This document shows positions 1 through 5,229 of a stretch of 5,229 nucleotides of DNA, one piece after another. The stretch spans positions 1 through 5,229 of the forward strand of contig JAFEBC010000137.1 in assembly GCA_018266095.1 (NCBI GenBank). The letters run 5' to 3'. The notes beneath the pieces were generated by a model. It worked only from the letters and a program-made list of their open reading frames with translations, did no database searches and was not told where the DNA came from. Numbering within the stretch: the first letter of the stretch is position 1; every line of letters starts with the position of its first letter. The translations under genes and the position numbers were made by a program. The stretch is from Deltaproteobacteria bacterium (GTDB lineage: Bacteria > Myxococcota > Myxococcia > Myxococcales > 40CM-4-68-19).

Positions 1-17
1 CGGAAGTGCGGGCGTAA
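1..17 (+). CDS. possible 3' tail of an upstream gene
   Basis: In the frame that starts at base 3 the codons read Glu-Val-Arg-Ala followed by TAA at 15-17. If this is a real gene end, it lies 17 bases before the ATG of the first glycosyltransferase, which would fit a polysaccharide operon entering from the left. Only four codons are visible, so the call rests on spacing alone and its function cannot be judged. The alternative is that bases 1-34 are plain intergenic sequence. Confidence 0.25.
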
Positions 18-34
18 GGCAAGCGAGGGGCGTG

Positions 35-982
35 ATGGCGCGGATCGGCGTCGTCACGCCCTGCTACAACGGTGAGCGGTTCCTCGAGTCGACCGTCCTG
101 AGCGCATTGGCTCAGGGGGTCGACTTCGAGTTTGTGCTGGTCGATGACGGGTCGGGCGACGGCTCGCTGGCGCTGATGCGCAGGCTCGCGGCGGCGGACC
201 CACGGATCCGCGTGGAGATGCAGGCGAACGCGGGGGCGGCCAGCGCCCGGAATCGAGGGCTCGCGGCGCTCTCGCGCGAGGTCGATCGCGTCATGTTCCT
301 CGACGCTGACGACGTGCTCGAGCCAGGCGCGCTGGCGGCGCTGTCCGAACGGCTCGACGCGAACCCCAGGTGCGGCTTCGTCTACGGGCGCTCGCGGCGC
401 ATCGACGAGCACGGCGCGGCGCTCGATGAGCCCTATGTCGATCACCGCTACGTGCCGCGGTTGGGTGGCCTCACCTCGATCCCGCCGGACGTGCCCGAGA
501 CGCCGTTCGGGGCCTTGTTCGCCTTCTACCAGGCCATCCCCTCGAGCGCGCTGGTGCGCCGGTCCCTGGCCGAAGAGGTGGGCTGGGACCCCGGGCTGTT
601 GCGCGGCATGGAGGACAAACACTTCGCGCTGGAGTGCGCCTTCCGGACCACGCTCGAGTTCCTGCCGCGGACGGTGGTGGCCTATCGGCGGGTGCGCGGG
701 AGCTTGTCGGACACGCACGGCATGTTCGCCGGGTTGGACCAGGTGCGCGCGAGGTGGGCGCGGCGCACAGACCTGCCGCGCGATGGTCGCGCGCAGGTGC
801 TGGAGGCGATCGCGTTCGAGTCGTGGGTCAGCGGCGTGATGGCCGGACAGGACGCTGCGTCGGCGTTGGTGCGCCTGCGGCTCCCGAGGGCGCTGGTGCA
901 GGGTGCCCGAAGTCTGGTCCGCGCCGGGCGGGCGCTGCGCTGGTCGGCGGCGGCGCGTCGGGCTCGTCAGGCAACGCGCTGA
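35..982 (+). CDS. glycosyltransferase family 2 (GT-A fold)
   Basis: The 315-residue product is a predicted cytoplasmic, probably membrane-associated transferase that moves a sugar from a nucleotide-sugar donor to a growing glycan. It opens with the GT-A nucleotide-binding strand (VVTPCYNGERFL, residues 6-17), then has VDDGS at 36-40 and the ASARNRG helix at 69-75. The metal-binding DxD motif is DADD at 90-93, and GMED at 191-194 supplies the probable catalytic acidic pair. All family 2 hallmarks are intact and the length is typical. The C-terminal ~50 residues are rich in Arg and Ala with no clear membrane span, so they may form amphipathic helices. ATG at 35 is preferred over GTG at 32 because the Rossmann strand begins just after it; a purine-rich GAGGGG at 25-30 could act as ribosome-binding site. 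Its stop lies 3 bases from the stop of the convergent GT4 gene. Donor and acceptor cannot be told from sequence. Confidence 0.9.
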   Translation: MARIGVVTPCYNGERFLESTVLSALAQGVDFEFVLVDDGSGDGSLALMRRLAAADPRIRVEMQANAGAASARNRGLAALSREVDRVMFLDADDVLEPGALAALSERLDANPRCGFVYGRSRRIDEHGAALDEPYVDHRYVPRLGGLTSIPPDVPETPFGALFAFYQAIPSSALVRRSLAEEVGWDPGLLRGMEDKHFALECAFRTTLEFLPRTVVAYRRVRGSLSDTHGMFAGLDQVRARWARRTDLPRDGRAQVLEAIAFESWVSGVMAGQDAASALVRLRLPRALVQGARSLVRAGRALRWSAAARRARQATR

Positions 983-991
983 AGCTCAGCG
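977..991. terminator. stop-codon-spanning inverted repeat between convergent genes
   Basis: A perfect 6-bp inverted repeat (CGCTGA / TCAGCG) with a 3-base loop (AGC) contains the TGA of the + strand gene at 980-982 and the complement of the - strand TGA at 986-988. It is symmetric, so transcripts from either side would form the same short hairpin. A second small repeat, GGCC at 991-994 with GGCC at 1001-1004, adjoins it. No T-tract follows on either strand, so a role as an intrinsic terminator is weakly supported; it may only limit read-through or be chance. Confidence 0.3.
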
Positions 992-2143
992 GCCCTGCGC
1001 GGCCACCTTCTCATAGAGGGCGCCGAAGTCCTCGCCCAGGCGCCGCAGGGTGAAGCCGCGCAGGATCTCGTCGCGCCCCGCCGCGCCCAGCCGCGAGCAG
1101 AGGGCCGGATCGCGCGCGAGCCGCAGGAACGCGTCCGCCAGCGCTGCCGGGTCCTTCGGCGGCACCAAGAGGCCAGTCTCGCCGTCCCGGATGATCTCCA
1201 CGATGCCGCCCGAGCGCGCGCCGATCACGGGCCGCCCGCAGGCCATCCCCTCGATCACCGCCAGTCCGAACGGCTCGTTGACCGAGGGCAGGACCACCGC
1301 GTCCGCTGCCGCGTACACCCGCTCGATGTCGGGCCGTTCGGTCGCGAACGTCAGCGCGTCGCTCACGCCCTCCGCGGCCGCCAGCGCGCGCAGCGAGTCG
1401 AGGAAGGTGCCCGTGGGGGTCACGCCGCGATGGTCCTGCCAGCCGATGAGCAGTCCGCGCAGGCGCGGCTCCTGCTTGCGGGCGAGGGCGAGCGCGCGGA
1501 TGAAGTCCTCCTGCCGCTTGGTCTTCCAATACCGCGCGACCTCGACCAGCAGGAAGGCGTCGGCCGGGATCCCGTACTCGGCGCGCAGGCCCTTCGGGTC
1601 CACGGTGGGGTTGAAGCGCTGCGGGTCGGTGCCGTTGAGCACCGCGGCCACCTTGTCGCGCGGCACCTCGAGCGCGTCGGCGCGAAACCGCGACACGCCC
1701 ACGTTGACGTCCGCCGCGCGGCCCACGAGCGACTTGGCCTTCTCCTGCCAGCCCGCATACTGGCGAGGCGAGTCGTGGTAGTGCACGACGAGCCGGGCGC
1801 CGGTGAGCCGGCAGAGCCCATACGCGAGCACCATCGCCGACGGGTTGTCGATCACGTGGATGATCTGGATCCGTCGGCCTCGCATCCACGCGGCCACGCG
1901 CAGCATCACCGCCCCCAGCGGCGCCACGCCCAGGACCTTGCGCCACTTGGGCCCGGACATCGCGCTGGCGAGCGGCCCCCGGAACACGGTCGCCTCGCCC
2001 CAGTCGCCCTCCGGTTGGCGCTCATCGACCGCCACGTGCACGTCGAAGCGCGCGCGGTCGAGGTTGCGCGCGACGTTGCAGCACACCACCCAAGGGGTGC
2101 TGTCGTAGGCGACCGGGTTGAAGAAGAGGACGGGAATCTTCAT
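986..2143 (-). CDS. glycosyltransferase family 4 (GT-B fold)
   Basis: The 385-residue product is a retaining GT-B transferase of the GT4 type, which transfers hexoses or related sugars in exopolysaccharide, O-antigen or glycolipid assembly. The N-terminal half (1-~185) is the acceptor domain and includes HVIDNP at 96-101, HYHDSPRQ at 121-128 and the domain-linker motif VLNGTD at 168-173. The C-terminal half is the Glycos_transf_1 donor domain. It has the phosphate-contacting pair R204 and K209 (VARYWKTK), the EX7E pair E290/E298 within EPFGLAVIE, and SGGIVEII plus DGETGLLVPP at 311-329. All expected donor-site residues are present and the length is normal. The ATG at 2141-2143 was chosen because the protein then starts directly with the first beta-strand, MKIPVLFFNP. 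The same frame stays open upstream to 2560, but that extension has no family similarity and runs antisense to the next gene. No strong Shine-Dalgarno is seen before this ATG. Confidence 0.9.
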   Translation of the reverse strand: MKIPVLFFNPVAYDSTPWVVCCNVARNLDRARFDVHVAVDERQPEGDWGEATVFRGPLASAMSGPKWRKVLGVAPLGAVMLRVAAWMRGRRIQIIHVIDNPSAMVLAYGLCRLTGARLVVHYHDSPRQYAGWQEKAKSLVGRAADVNVGVSRFRADALEVPRDKVAAVLNGTDPQRFNPTVDPKGLRAEYGIPADAFLLVEVARYWKTKRQEDFIRALALARKQEPRLRGLLIGWQDHRGVTPTGTFLDSLRALAAAEGVSDALTFATERPDIERVYAAADAVVLPSVNEPFGLAVIEGMACGRPVIGARSGGIVEIIRDGETGLLVPPKDPAALADAFLRLARDPALCSRLGAAGRDEILRGFTLRRLGEDFGALYEKVAAQGR

Positions 2144-2300
2144 GGGCGCGGGCCGAAGCGTTCCCCCGCCCCGTCCGCGGATGATAGCGGCAAGTGCCCG
2201 TGGACCGCGAAGATTTTGCCGCAGGAAGCCGCCATCTGAGACCTGAGTCTCGGGTGAGATGTGGGGTGGCATCTCCCCAGACGATCGTGAAAGATGGGTC
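2144..2300. promoter_or_regulatory. divergent intergenic region between GT4 and GT2 genes
   Basis: This 157-base non-coding stretch must carry the start signals for the - strand GT4 gene and the + strand GT2 gene if both have their own promoters. On the - strand, TATCAT (complement of 2181-2186) lies about 38 bases before the GT4 ATG and could be a -10 box, but I see no matching -35 element at the usual distance. On the + strand no convincing sigma-70-like pair is visible. The right-hand part, 2231-2278, holds several CATCT/AGATG half-sites described separately. The promoter assignment is speculative. Confidence 0.35.
2252..2278 (+). promoter_or_regulatory. hairpin in the leader of the second GT2 gene
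   Basis: GGG (2252-2254), a bulged T, and GAGATG (2256-2261) can pair with CATCTC (2270-2275) and CCC (2276-2278) across an 8-base loop, giving a 9-bp stem with one bulge. It ends 22 bases before the chosen ATG at 2301. A possible in-frame ATG at 2259-2261 lies inside the stem, which argues against its use as a start. A smaller stem, GAGAC/GTCTC (2238-2242 and 2247-2251, loop CTGA), lies just upstream. The pairing is read directly from sequence; any regulatory role is inference. Confidence 0.35.
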
Positions 2301-3203
2301 ATGGCCCGCGTCGCCGTCGTCATCCCCACGCGCGATCGACCGCAGGAGCTCGCGCCCTGTCTCCAGTCGATCCTGGCCGGCAGCGAGCAGGACTTCGAGG
2401 TCTGGTTCATCGACCAGAGCAGCCGCGACGACACCGCGCGCGCCTTCGAGCCCTTTCGCGGCGATCCGCGCCTGCACCACGTGCCGAGCGCCACGAGGGG
2501 GAACTGCGCCGCGCGCAACGAAGGTACCTCGAGGTCGACGGCGCCCATCGTGGTGCACACCGACGACGACTGCCGGCCGCGGGCGGACTGGCTCGCGCAG
2601 CATCTGGCGGAGTTCGAGGCGGACGCGACCCTGGGCGTCGTCTGCGGCCAGGTGCGGGTGCCCCAGGAGCTGCTGCGTCCGGGCGCGGAGGCCGCCTCGT
2701 TCTATCCGCGCGAGGCCGTGTTCGAGGGCCGCCTGCCGCCCGCGTGGCACTGGGGCATCACCGCCAACCTCGCCGTGCGCCGCTCGGTCCTCGACCGGGT
2801 GGGGCCCTTCGACGAGGTGCTGGGCGCGGGCGGCCGGCTGCGCTCGGGAGGCGACGCCGATTGGGTGCGCCGCGCCACAGCGGTGACGCGCGTGAAGCAC
2901 TCGCCCAAGCCGGAGGTCATCCACCTCGGGGTGCGCTACGACGAGGACGCACGGCAGCTCATGCTCCGCTACGACTACGGCCTCGGCGCCGCGCTGCTCA
3001 AGGGCGTGCGCAGCGGCGACCTGCGCGTGCTGAGGCAGGCCGCGTCCATCCTGGGGACGCTCTCGCTGGGAGTCCTCTCGCGTGCGATCCGGCTGCGCCG
3101 GCCCTTGGGCGCGAGGCGCGTGCTCTCGATGATGGCGGGAGCATGGGCCGCCGCCCGCACGCCGCTCTCTGCCGATCGCCGGACCTTCGCCGATCCCGAG
3201 TGA
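2301..3203 (+). CDS. glycosyltransferase family 2 (GT-A fold), divergent
   Basis: The 300-residue product is a second GT-A family 2 transferase. It begins with VAVVIPTRDRP (residues 4-14), has RGNCAARNEG at 66-75, and carries the metal-binding acidic cluster TDDDC at 87-91. HWGITANLAVRRSVLDRVG spans about 150-168, and GGDADW at 183-188 gives D185/D187 in the place of the usual catalytic ED pair. The nucleotide-binding strand ends in IDQSS (37-41) rather than VDDGS, a variant found in some family 2 branches. Residues ~235-290 alternate hydrophobic stretches (ILGTLSLGVLS, MMAGAWAAA) with Arg-rich ones, suggesting peripheral membrane attachment. ATG at 2301 was preferred to ATG at 2259 because the earlier one adds a 14-residue polar leader unlike the family and lies in a hairpin; neither has a strong Shine-Dalgarno, so the start is less certain than the gene. 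It transcribes away from the GT4 gene, and its role is probably in the same glycan pathway. The sugar specificity is unknown. Confidence 0.85.
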   Translation: MARVAVVIPTRDRPQELAPCLQSILAGSEQDFEVWFIDQSSRDDTARAFEPFRGDPRLHHVPSATRGNCAARNEGTSRSTAPIVVHTDDDCRPRADWLAQHLAEFEADATLGVVCGQVRVPQELLRPGAEAASFYPREAVFEGRLPPAWHWGITANLAVRRSVLDRVGPFDEVLGAGGRLRSGGDADWVRRATAVTRVKHSPKPEVIHLGVRYDEDARQLMLRYDYGLGAALLKGVRSGDLRVLRQAASILGTLSLGVLSRAIRLRRPLGARRVLSMMAGAWAAARTPLSADRRTFADPE

Positions 3204-3228
3204 GGCCGCTGGCCTGACTGTCAGGCCA
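3203..3228. repeat. palindrome with three overlapping half-sites
   Basis: Bases 3210-3228 read TGGCCTGACTGTCAGGCCA, a perfect 9-bp inverted repeat around one central T. Overlapping it on the left, AGGCC (3203-3207) can pair with GGCCT (3211-3215) across GCT, so the middle arm has two possible partners. It begins at the stop codon of the second GT2 gene and ends 10 bases before the TTGACC box of the next unit. As RNA it could fold into a 7-8 bp hairpin, but no T-tract follows. It may be a factor-dependent or weak terminator, or a protein operator for the downstream unit. Confidence 0.45.
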
Positions 3229-3238
3229 TGCCGCAGCC

Positions 3239-3272
3239 TTGACCACACGCGCCGACACGTCTGCGCTATGGT
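3239..3272 (+). promoter_or_regulatory. possible promoter of the TPR protein/acyl-CoA synthetase unit
   Basis: TTGACC at 3239-3244 matches a -35 box well and TATGGT at 3267-3272 resembles a GC-rich-genome -10 box. They sit 30 to 63 bases upstream of the ATG at 3302, a sensible position. The gap between them is 22 bases, longer than the usual 16-18, so either one box is not used, an activator compensates, or the match is chance. Confidence 0.3.
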
Positions 3273-3290
3273 GTGGGTCCCTCACTTCGC

Positions 3291-3297
3291 AGGAAGG
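3291..3297 (+). promoter_or_regulatory. Shine-Dalgarno that fixes the start of the TPR protein
   Basis: AGGAAGG, with its AGGA core 7 bases before ATG at 3302, is a strong ribosome-binding site. It lies inside the longer open frame that begins at 3239, so it favours the internal ATG at 3302, which also places a classic signal peptide at the N-terminus. Confidence 0.7.
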
Positions 3298-3301
3298 CAC
3301 C

Positions 3302-4114
3302 ATGCGCCTCTACCTCGCCATCGTCGCAGCTTCGCTGACCCTCGCGCAGGCGGCCCGCGCAGACGAGCCGGCTCCCGCGGCTGCTCCGCCCGCTGCAGCC
3401 CCGACGGGAACTCCGGCCGCACCCGCCGCCGCGCCGGCTCCGTCGACCTCGTGGATGGAGGAGCACGACGCCCTCTACAAGGTGCGCGGCGAGGACGCGG
3501 CCGGCCTGTCGAAGCTGATGAAGATCATCGACGACGCCATCGCCCGGAACCCGAAGGACTTCGAGGCGTGGTGGCGCAAGGCGCAGCTCCTGTGCTGGCA
3601 GGCCAACGGTCAGGCGGACGGCTCGGACCTCAAGGCCGCGTACGGCAAGGCCTGCATGAACGCGGGCGAGAAGGCCGCGACTCTCAAGCCCGACGACGCG
3701 CGCGGCCACTACTGGTGCGGCGTGGGCATCGGCGTCTACTCCGAGGGCGTCGGCATCCTCACCGCGCTCACCGAGGGCCTCGAGGGCAAGTTCCGCGACC
3801 AGGTGCAGACGGCGATGAAGCTCGACGAGGGCTACAACGACGGCGGCGCGCGCCAGCTCTGGGGCCGCTTCTTCTTCAAGCTGCCCTGGCCCAAGCGCGA
3901 CGTCGACGAGTCGATCAAGCAGCTCACGCAGGCCAACAAGGAGCACCCGAACAACCTGCGCACACGCCTCTTCCTGGCCGACTCGCTCGACAAGGACGGC
4001 AAGGGTGACCAGGCCAAGGCGCTCATCAAGTCGATCGAAGAGTTCACGCCGCGCGACGCGGAAGACAAGCGCGTCATCGAGCTCGGCAAGAAGTGGCTCA
4101 AGGATCACGAATAG
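3302..4114 (+). CDS. exported TPR protein, TatT-like (TRAP-associated) candidate
   Basis: The 270-residue product starts with a Sec signal peptide: a hydrophobic core LYLAIVAASLTLA at 3-15 and an AxA cleavage site A18-R19-A20, before D21. No lipobox cysteine is present, so it should be a soluble periplasmic protein. Residues 22-50 form a Pro/Ala-rich linker. The rest is helical with TPR-like repeats, for example DDAIARNPKDFEAWWRKAQLL (77-97), KAATLKPDDARGHYWCGVG (124-142) and SIKQLTQANKEHPNNLRTRLFLADSL (204-229). The stretch GARQLWGRFFFKLPWPKRDVDESI (182-205) resembles the conserved 'G..R..G..y..lP...g.d...' segment of TatT, the TPR partner of TRAP transporters described in Treponema (Tp0956). 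That family assignment is from memory of the pattern and is moderate; a generic TPR protein is the alternative. Three cysteines (C98, C118, C139) occur in the mature part. The gene ends 12 bases before the acyl-CoA synthetase and is likely co-transcribed with it. All Lys codons are AAG, suggesting good expression. Confidence 0.8.
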   Translation: MRLYLAIVAASLTLAQAARADEPAPAAAPPAAAPTGTPAAPAAAPAPSTSWMEEHDALYKVRGEDAAGLSKLMKIIDDAIARNPKDFEAWWRKAQLLCWQANGQADGSDLKAAYGKACMNAGEKAATLKPDDARGHYWCGVGIGVYSEGVGILTALTEGLEGKFRDQVQTAMKLDEGYNDGGARQLWGRFFFKLPWPKRDVDESIKQLTQANKEHPNNLRTRLFLADSLDKDGKGDQAKALIKSIEEFTPRDAEDKRVIELGKKWLKDHE

Positions 4115-4117
4115 GAG
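4114..4117 (+). promoter_or_regulatory. Shine-Dalgarno of the acyl-CoA synthetase, overlapping the upstream stop
   Basis: GGAG begins on the last base of the TAG stop (4112-4114) of the TPR gene and sits 9 bases before ATG at 4127. This compact arrangement supports one mRNA for both genes and possible translational coupling, and it sets the synthetase start. Confidence 0.65.
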
Positions 4118-4126
4118 ACGGACATC

Positions 4127-5229
4127 ATGATCGCGGAACAGCACAAGCGTGGCCTCGAGCTCAAGCAGCAGATCGGCAAGGTCGATTCGGTCGCCAACCT
4201 CTTCCGGCAGCGCTTGACCGAGGACGCCAACCGTCCCGCGGCGCGGCGCAAGGTGAACGGCGCGTGGCAGGACGTGACCTGGAGCCAGCTCGGCGCGCAG
4301 GGTGAGGAGCTCGCGTGGGGCCTCATCGGCCTCGGCCTGGCGAGCGGCGAGATGGTCTCGCTCATCGGGTCGACGCGCGTGGAGTGGACGCTCTGCGACC
4401 TGGGCGTCATGCACGCCGGCGGCATCGCGGTGCCCATCTACCACTCGAACACGCCCGACGAGATCCAGTTCATCCTGGAGAACTGCGGCGCGGTGATGGT
4501 GTTCGCGGAGAACGCCACCCAGCTCAAGAAGCTGCAGGAGAAGAAGGACAAGCTCCCCAAGATCCGCAAGGTGATCCTGATGGAGGGCGCGGGGGACGCC
4601 AACGACTCGTGGGTGCTGTCCCTCTCGCAGCTCGTCGAGGCGGGCCGCGCGGCGAAGGCCAGGTCGCCGGACGAGATGAAGACGCGCCTCGCGGCGCAGA
4701 AGCGCTCGGACCTGCACACGATCCTCTACACCTCGGGCACCACGGGCGTGCCCAAGGGCGTGATGATCACGAACGACAACATGATCTTCGCGGCCGAGTG
4801 CACGGTGGGCACGGGCCTCCTGAACCGCGACGATTCGCACCTCTTGTTCCTGCCGTTCGCGCACTCGTTCGCGCAGATCATCAAGTGCACCTGGTTCGGC
4901 TCGGGGCTCACGCAGATCTTCGCGGAGTCCGTGGACAAGCTCGTCGACAACGCGCAGGAGTCGGGCCCGACCGCGCTGGCCGCGGTGCCGCGCGTGTTCG
5001 AGAAGGCCTTCAACAACGTGGTCGCCAACGGCATGGCGCAGTCGGGCCTCAAGGGCCGGCTGTTCAAGATGGCGATGCGCGAGTTCGAGGCGTACTGCAA
5101 GGCCAAGGAGGCCGGGCACTCGTACTCGTCGTTCGGCTGGACCATCGCCAAGAAGATGGTGTTCCCCAAGATCCAGGCGCGGCTCAAGGCGCGCTTCGGC
5201 GGGCGCATCACGCACTTCATCTCGGGCAG
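4127..5229 (+). CDS. long-chain fatty acid-CoA ligase (AMP-binding), 3' end outside window
   Basis: The 367 visible codons are the N-terminal part of an adenylate-forming enzyme that activates long-chain fatty acids with ATP to acyl-AMP and then to acyl-CoA, for beta-oxidation or lipid synthesis. The ATP/AMP-binding P-loop is YTSGTTGVPKG at 201-211. AGGIAVPIYHSNTPDEIQFIL (97-117), LPFAHSFAQ (242-250), GLTQIFAES (260-268) and VPRVFEKAFNNV (287-298) are typical of the FadD15/FAA-type long-chain branch rather than the short acetyl-CoA synthetase branch. The sequence stops at ITHFISG, just where the family's SGGAPL substrate-pocket motif is expected. The later YGxTE motif and C-terminal lid are not seen; complete members are near 600 residues. 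The frame is open to the window edge with no defect. Start choice rests on GGAG at 4114-4117 and on a normal distance to the first conserved block. Its pairing with an exported TPR protein suggests a role linked to uptake or envelope lipids. Confidence 0.92.
   Translation, partial: MIAEQHKRGLELKQQIGKVDSVANLFRQRLTEDANRPAARRKVNGAWQDVTWSQLGAQGEELAWGLIGLGLASGEMVSLIGSTRVEWTLCDLGVMHAGGIAVPIYHSNTPDEIQFILENCGAVMVFAENATQLKKLQEKKDKLPKIRKVILMEGAGDANDSWVLSLSQLVEAGRAAKARSPDEMKTRLAAQKRSDLHTILYTSGTTGVPKGVMITNDNMIFAAECTVGTGLLNRDDSHLLFLPFAHSFAQIIKCTWFGSGLTQIFAESVDKLVDNAQESGPTALAAVPRVFEKAFNNVVANGMAQSGLKGRLFKMAMREFEAYCKAKEAGHSYSSFGWTIAKKMVFPKIQARLKARFGGRITHFISG

Noticed and set aside
1050..2239. Long + strand open frames opposite the GT4 gene
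   Set aside because: Their translations are Arg/Ser/Ala-rich without motifs and lie opposite an intact GT4 enzyme.
2259..2300. Earlier ATG at 2259 for the second GT2 gene
   Set aside because: The purine run GGTGAG abuts the ATG with no spacer, the ATG is inside a predicted stem, and the added residues do not belong to the GT2 fold. It is kept only as a possible alternative.
2144..2560. N-terminal extension of the GT4 gene to an upstream start at 2560
   Set aside because: The extra ~139 residues lack family similarity and run antisense to the second GT2 gene, while ATG at 2143 gives the expected GT-B N-terminus.
2022..3248. A 408-codon open frame on the - strand across the second GT2 gene
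   Set aside because: It overlaps two genes with recognisable domains, and its Arg/His/Ala-rich translation shows no family feature; it is a high-GC shadow.
3239..3301. Upstream start at 3239 for the TPR protein
   Set aside because: It would bury the signal peptide behind 21 polar residues and overlap the candidate promoter. Its cysteine (ALWC) is not a proper lipobox, and a strong Shine-Dalgarno precedes the ATG at 3302.
3266..5215. A 649-codon open frame on the - strand opposite the TPR protein and acyl-CoA synthetase genes
   Set aside because: Its product is a low-complexity run of Arg, Leu, Val, Glu and His with no motif. It is the mirror of a strongly G/C-ending codon pattern, and the + strand genes carry clear family motifs.
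1..5229. CRISPR array, tRNA/rRNA, insertion-sequence ends or phage genes
   Set aside because: I saw no regularly spaced direct repeats, no RNA gene-like segments, no transposase motifs and no flanking terminal repeats.

Overview
The window is high-GC bacterial DNA (by eye about two thirds G+C or more) with dense coding and a strong preference for G or C at third codon positions, strongest in the last two genes. Codon style, gene density and the presence of a TatT-like TPR protein fit a Myxococcota (former delta-proteobacterial) genome. This taxonomic reading is an inference; there is no rRNA or other marker to settle it.

The left part (1-3203) holds three glycosyltransferase genes and looks like part of a surface-polysaccharide or glycoconjugate locus. 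They are a GT-A family 2 enzyme on the + strand (35-982), a GT-B family 4 enzyme on the - strand (986-2143), and a second, divergent family 2 enzyme on the + strand (2301-3203). The first two converge with only 3 bases between their stop codons, and both stops lie inside one small perfect inverted repeat. The second and third diverge from a 157-base region that contains a hairpin-forming stretch.

The right part (3302-5229) is a separate two-gene unit. A Sec-exported, Pro/Ala-linked TPR protein resembling the TatT component of TPR-associated TRAP transporters (3302-4114) is followed 12 bases later by the N-terminal two thirds of a long-chain acyl-CoA synthetase (4127-5229, cut by the window end). 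A 98-base intergenic region with a perfect 19-base palindrome and a TTGACC box separates this unit from the glycosyltransferases. The tight spacing suggests co-transcription and raises the possibility that the exported TPR protein handles a hydrophobic ligand whose acyl chain is then activated as a CoA thioester.

I saw no RNA genes, CRISPR array, insertion sequence or phage gene. Nothing here is a clear new defence or mobile system. The points most worth a second look are the TatT-like/acyl-CoA synthetase pair without visible TRAP permease genes, and three small symmetric elements at gene boundaries.
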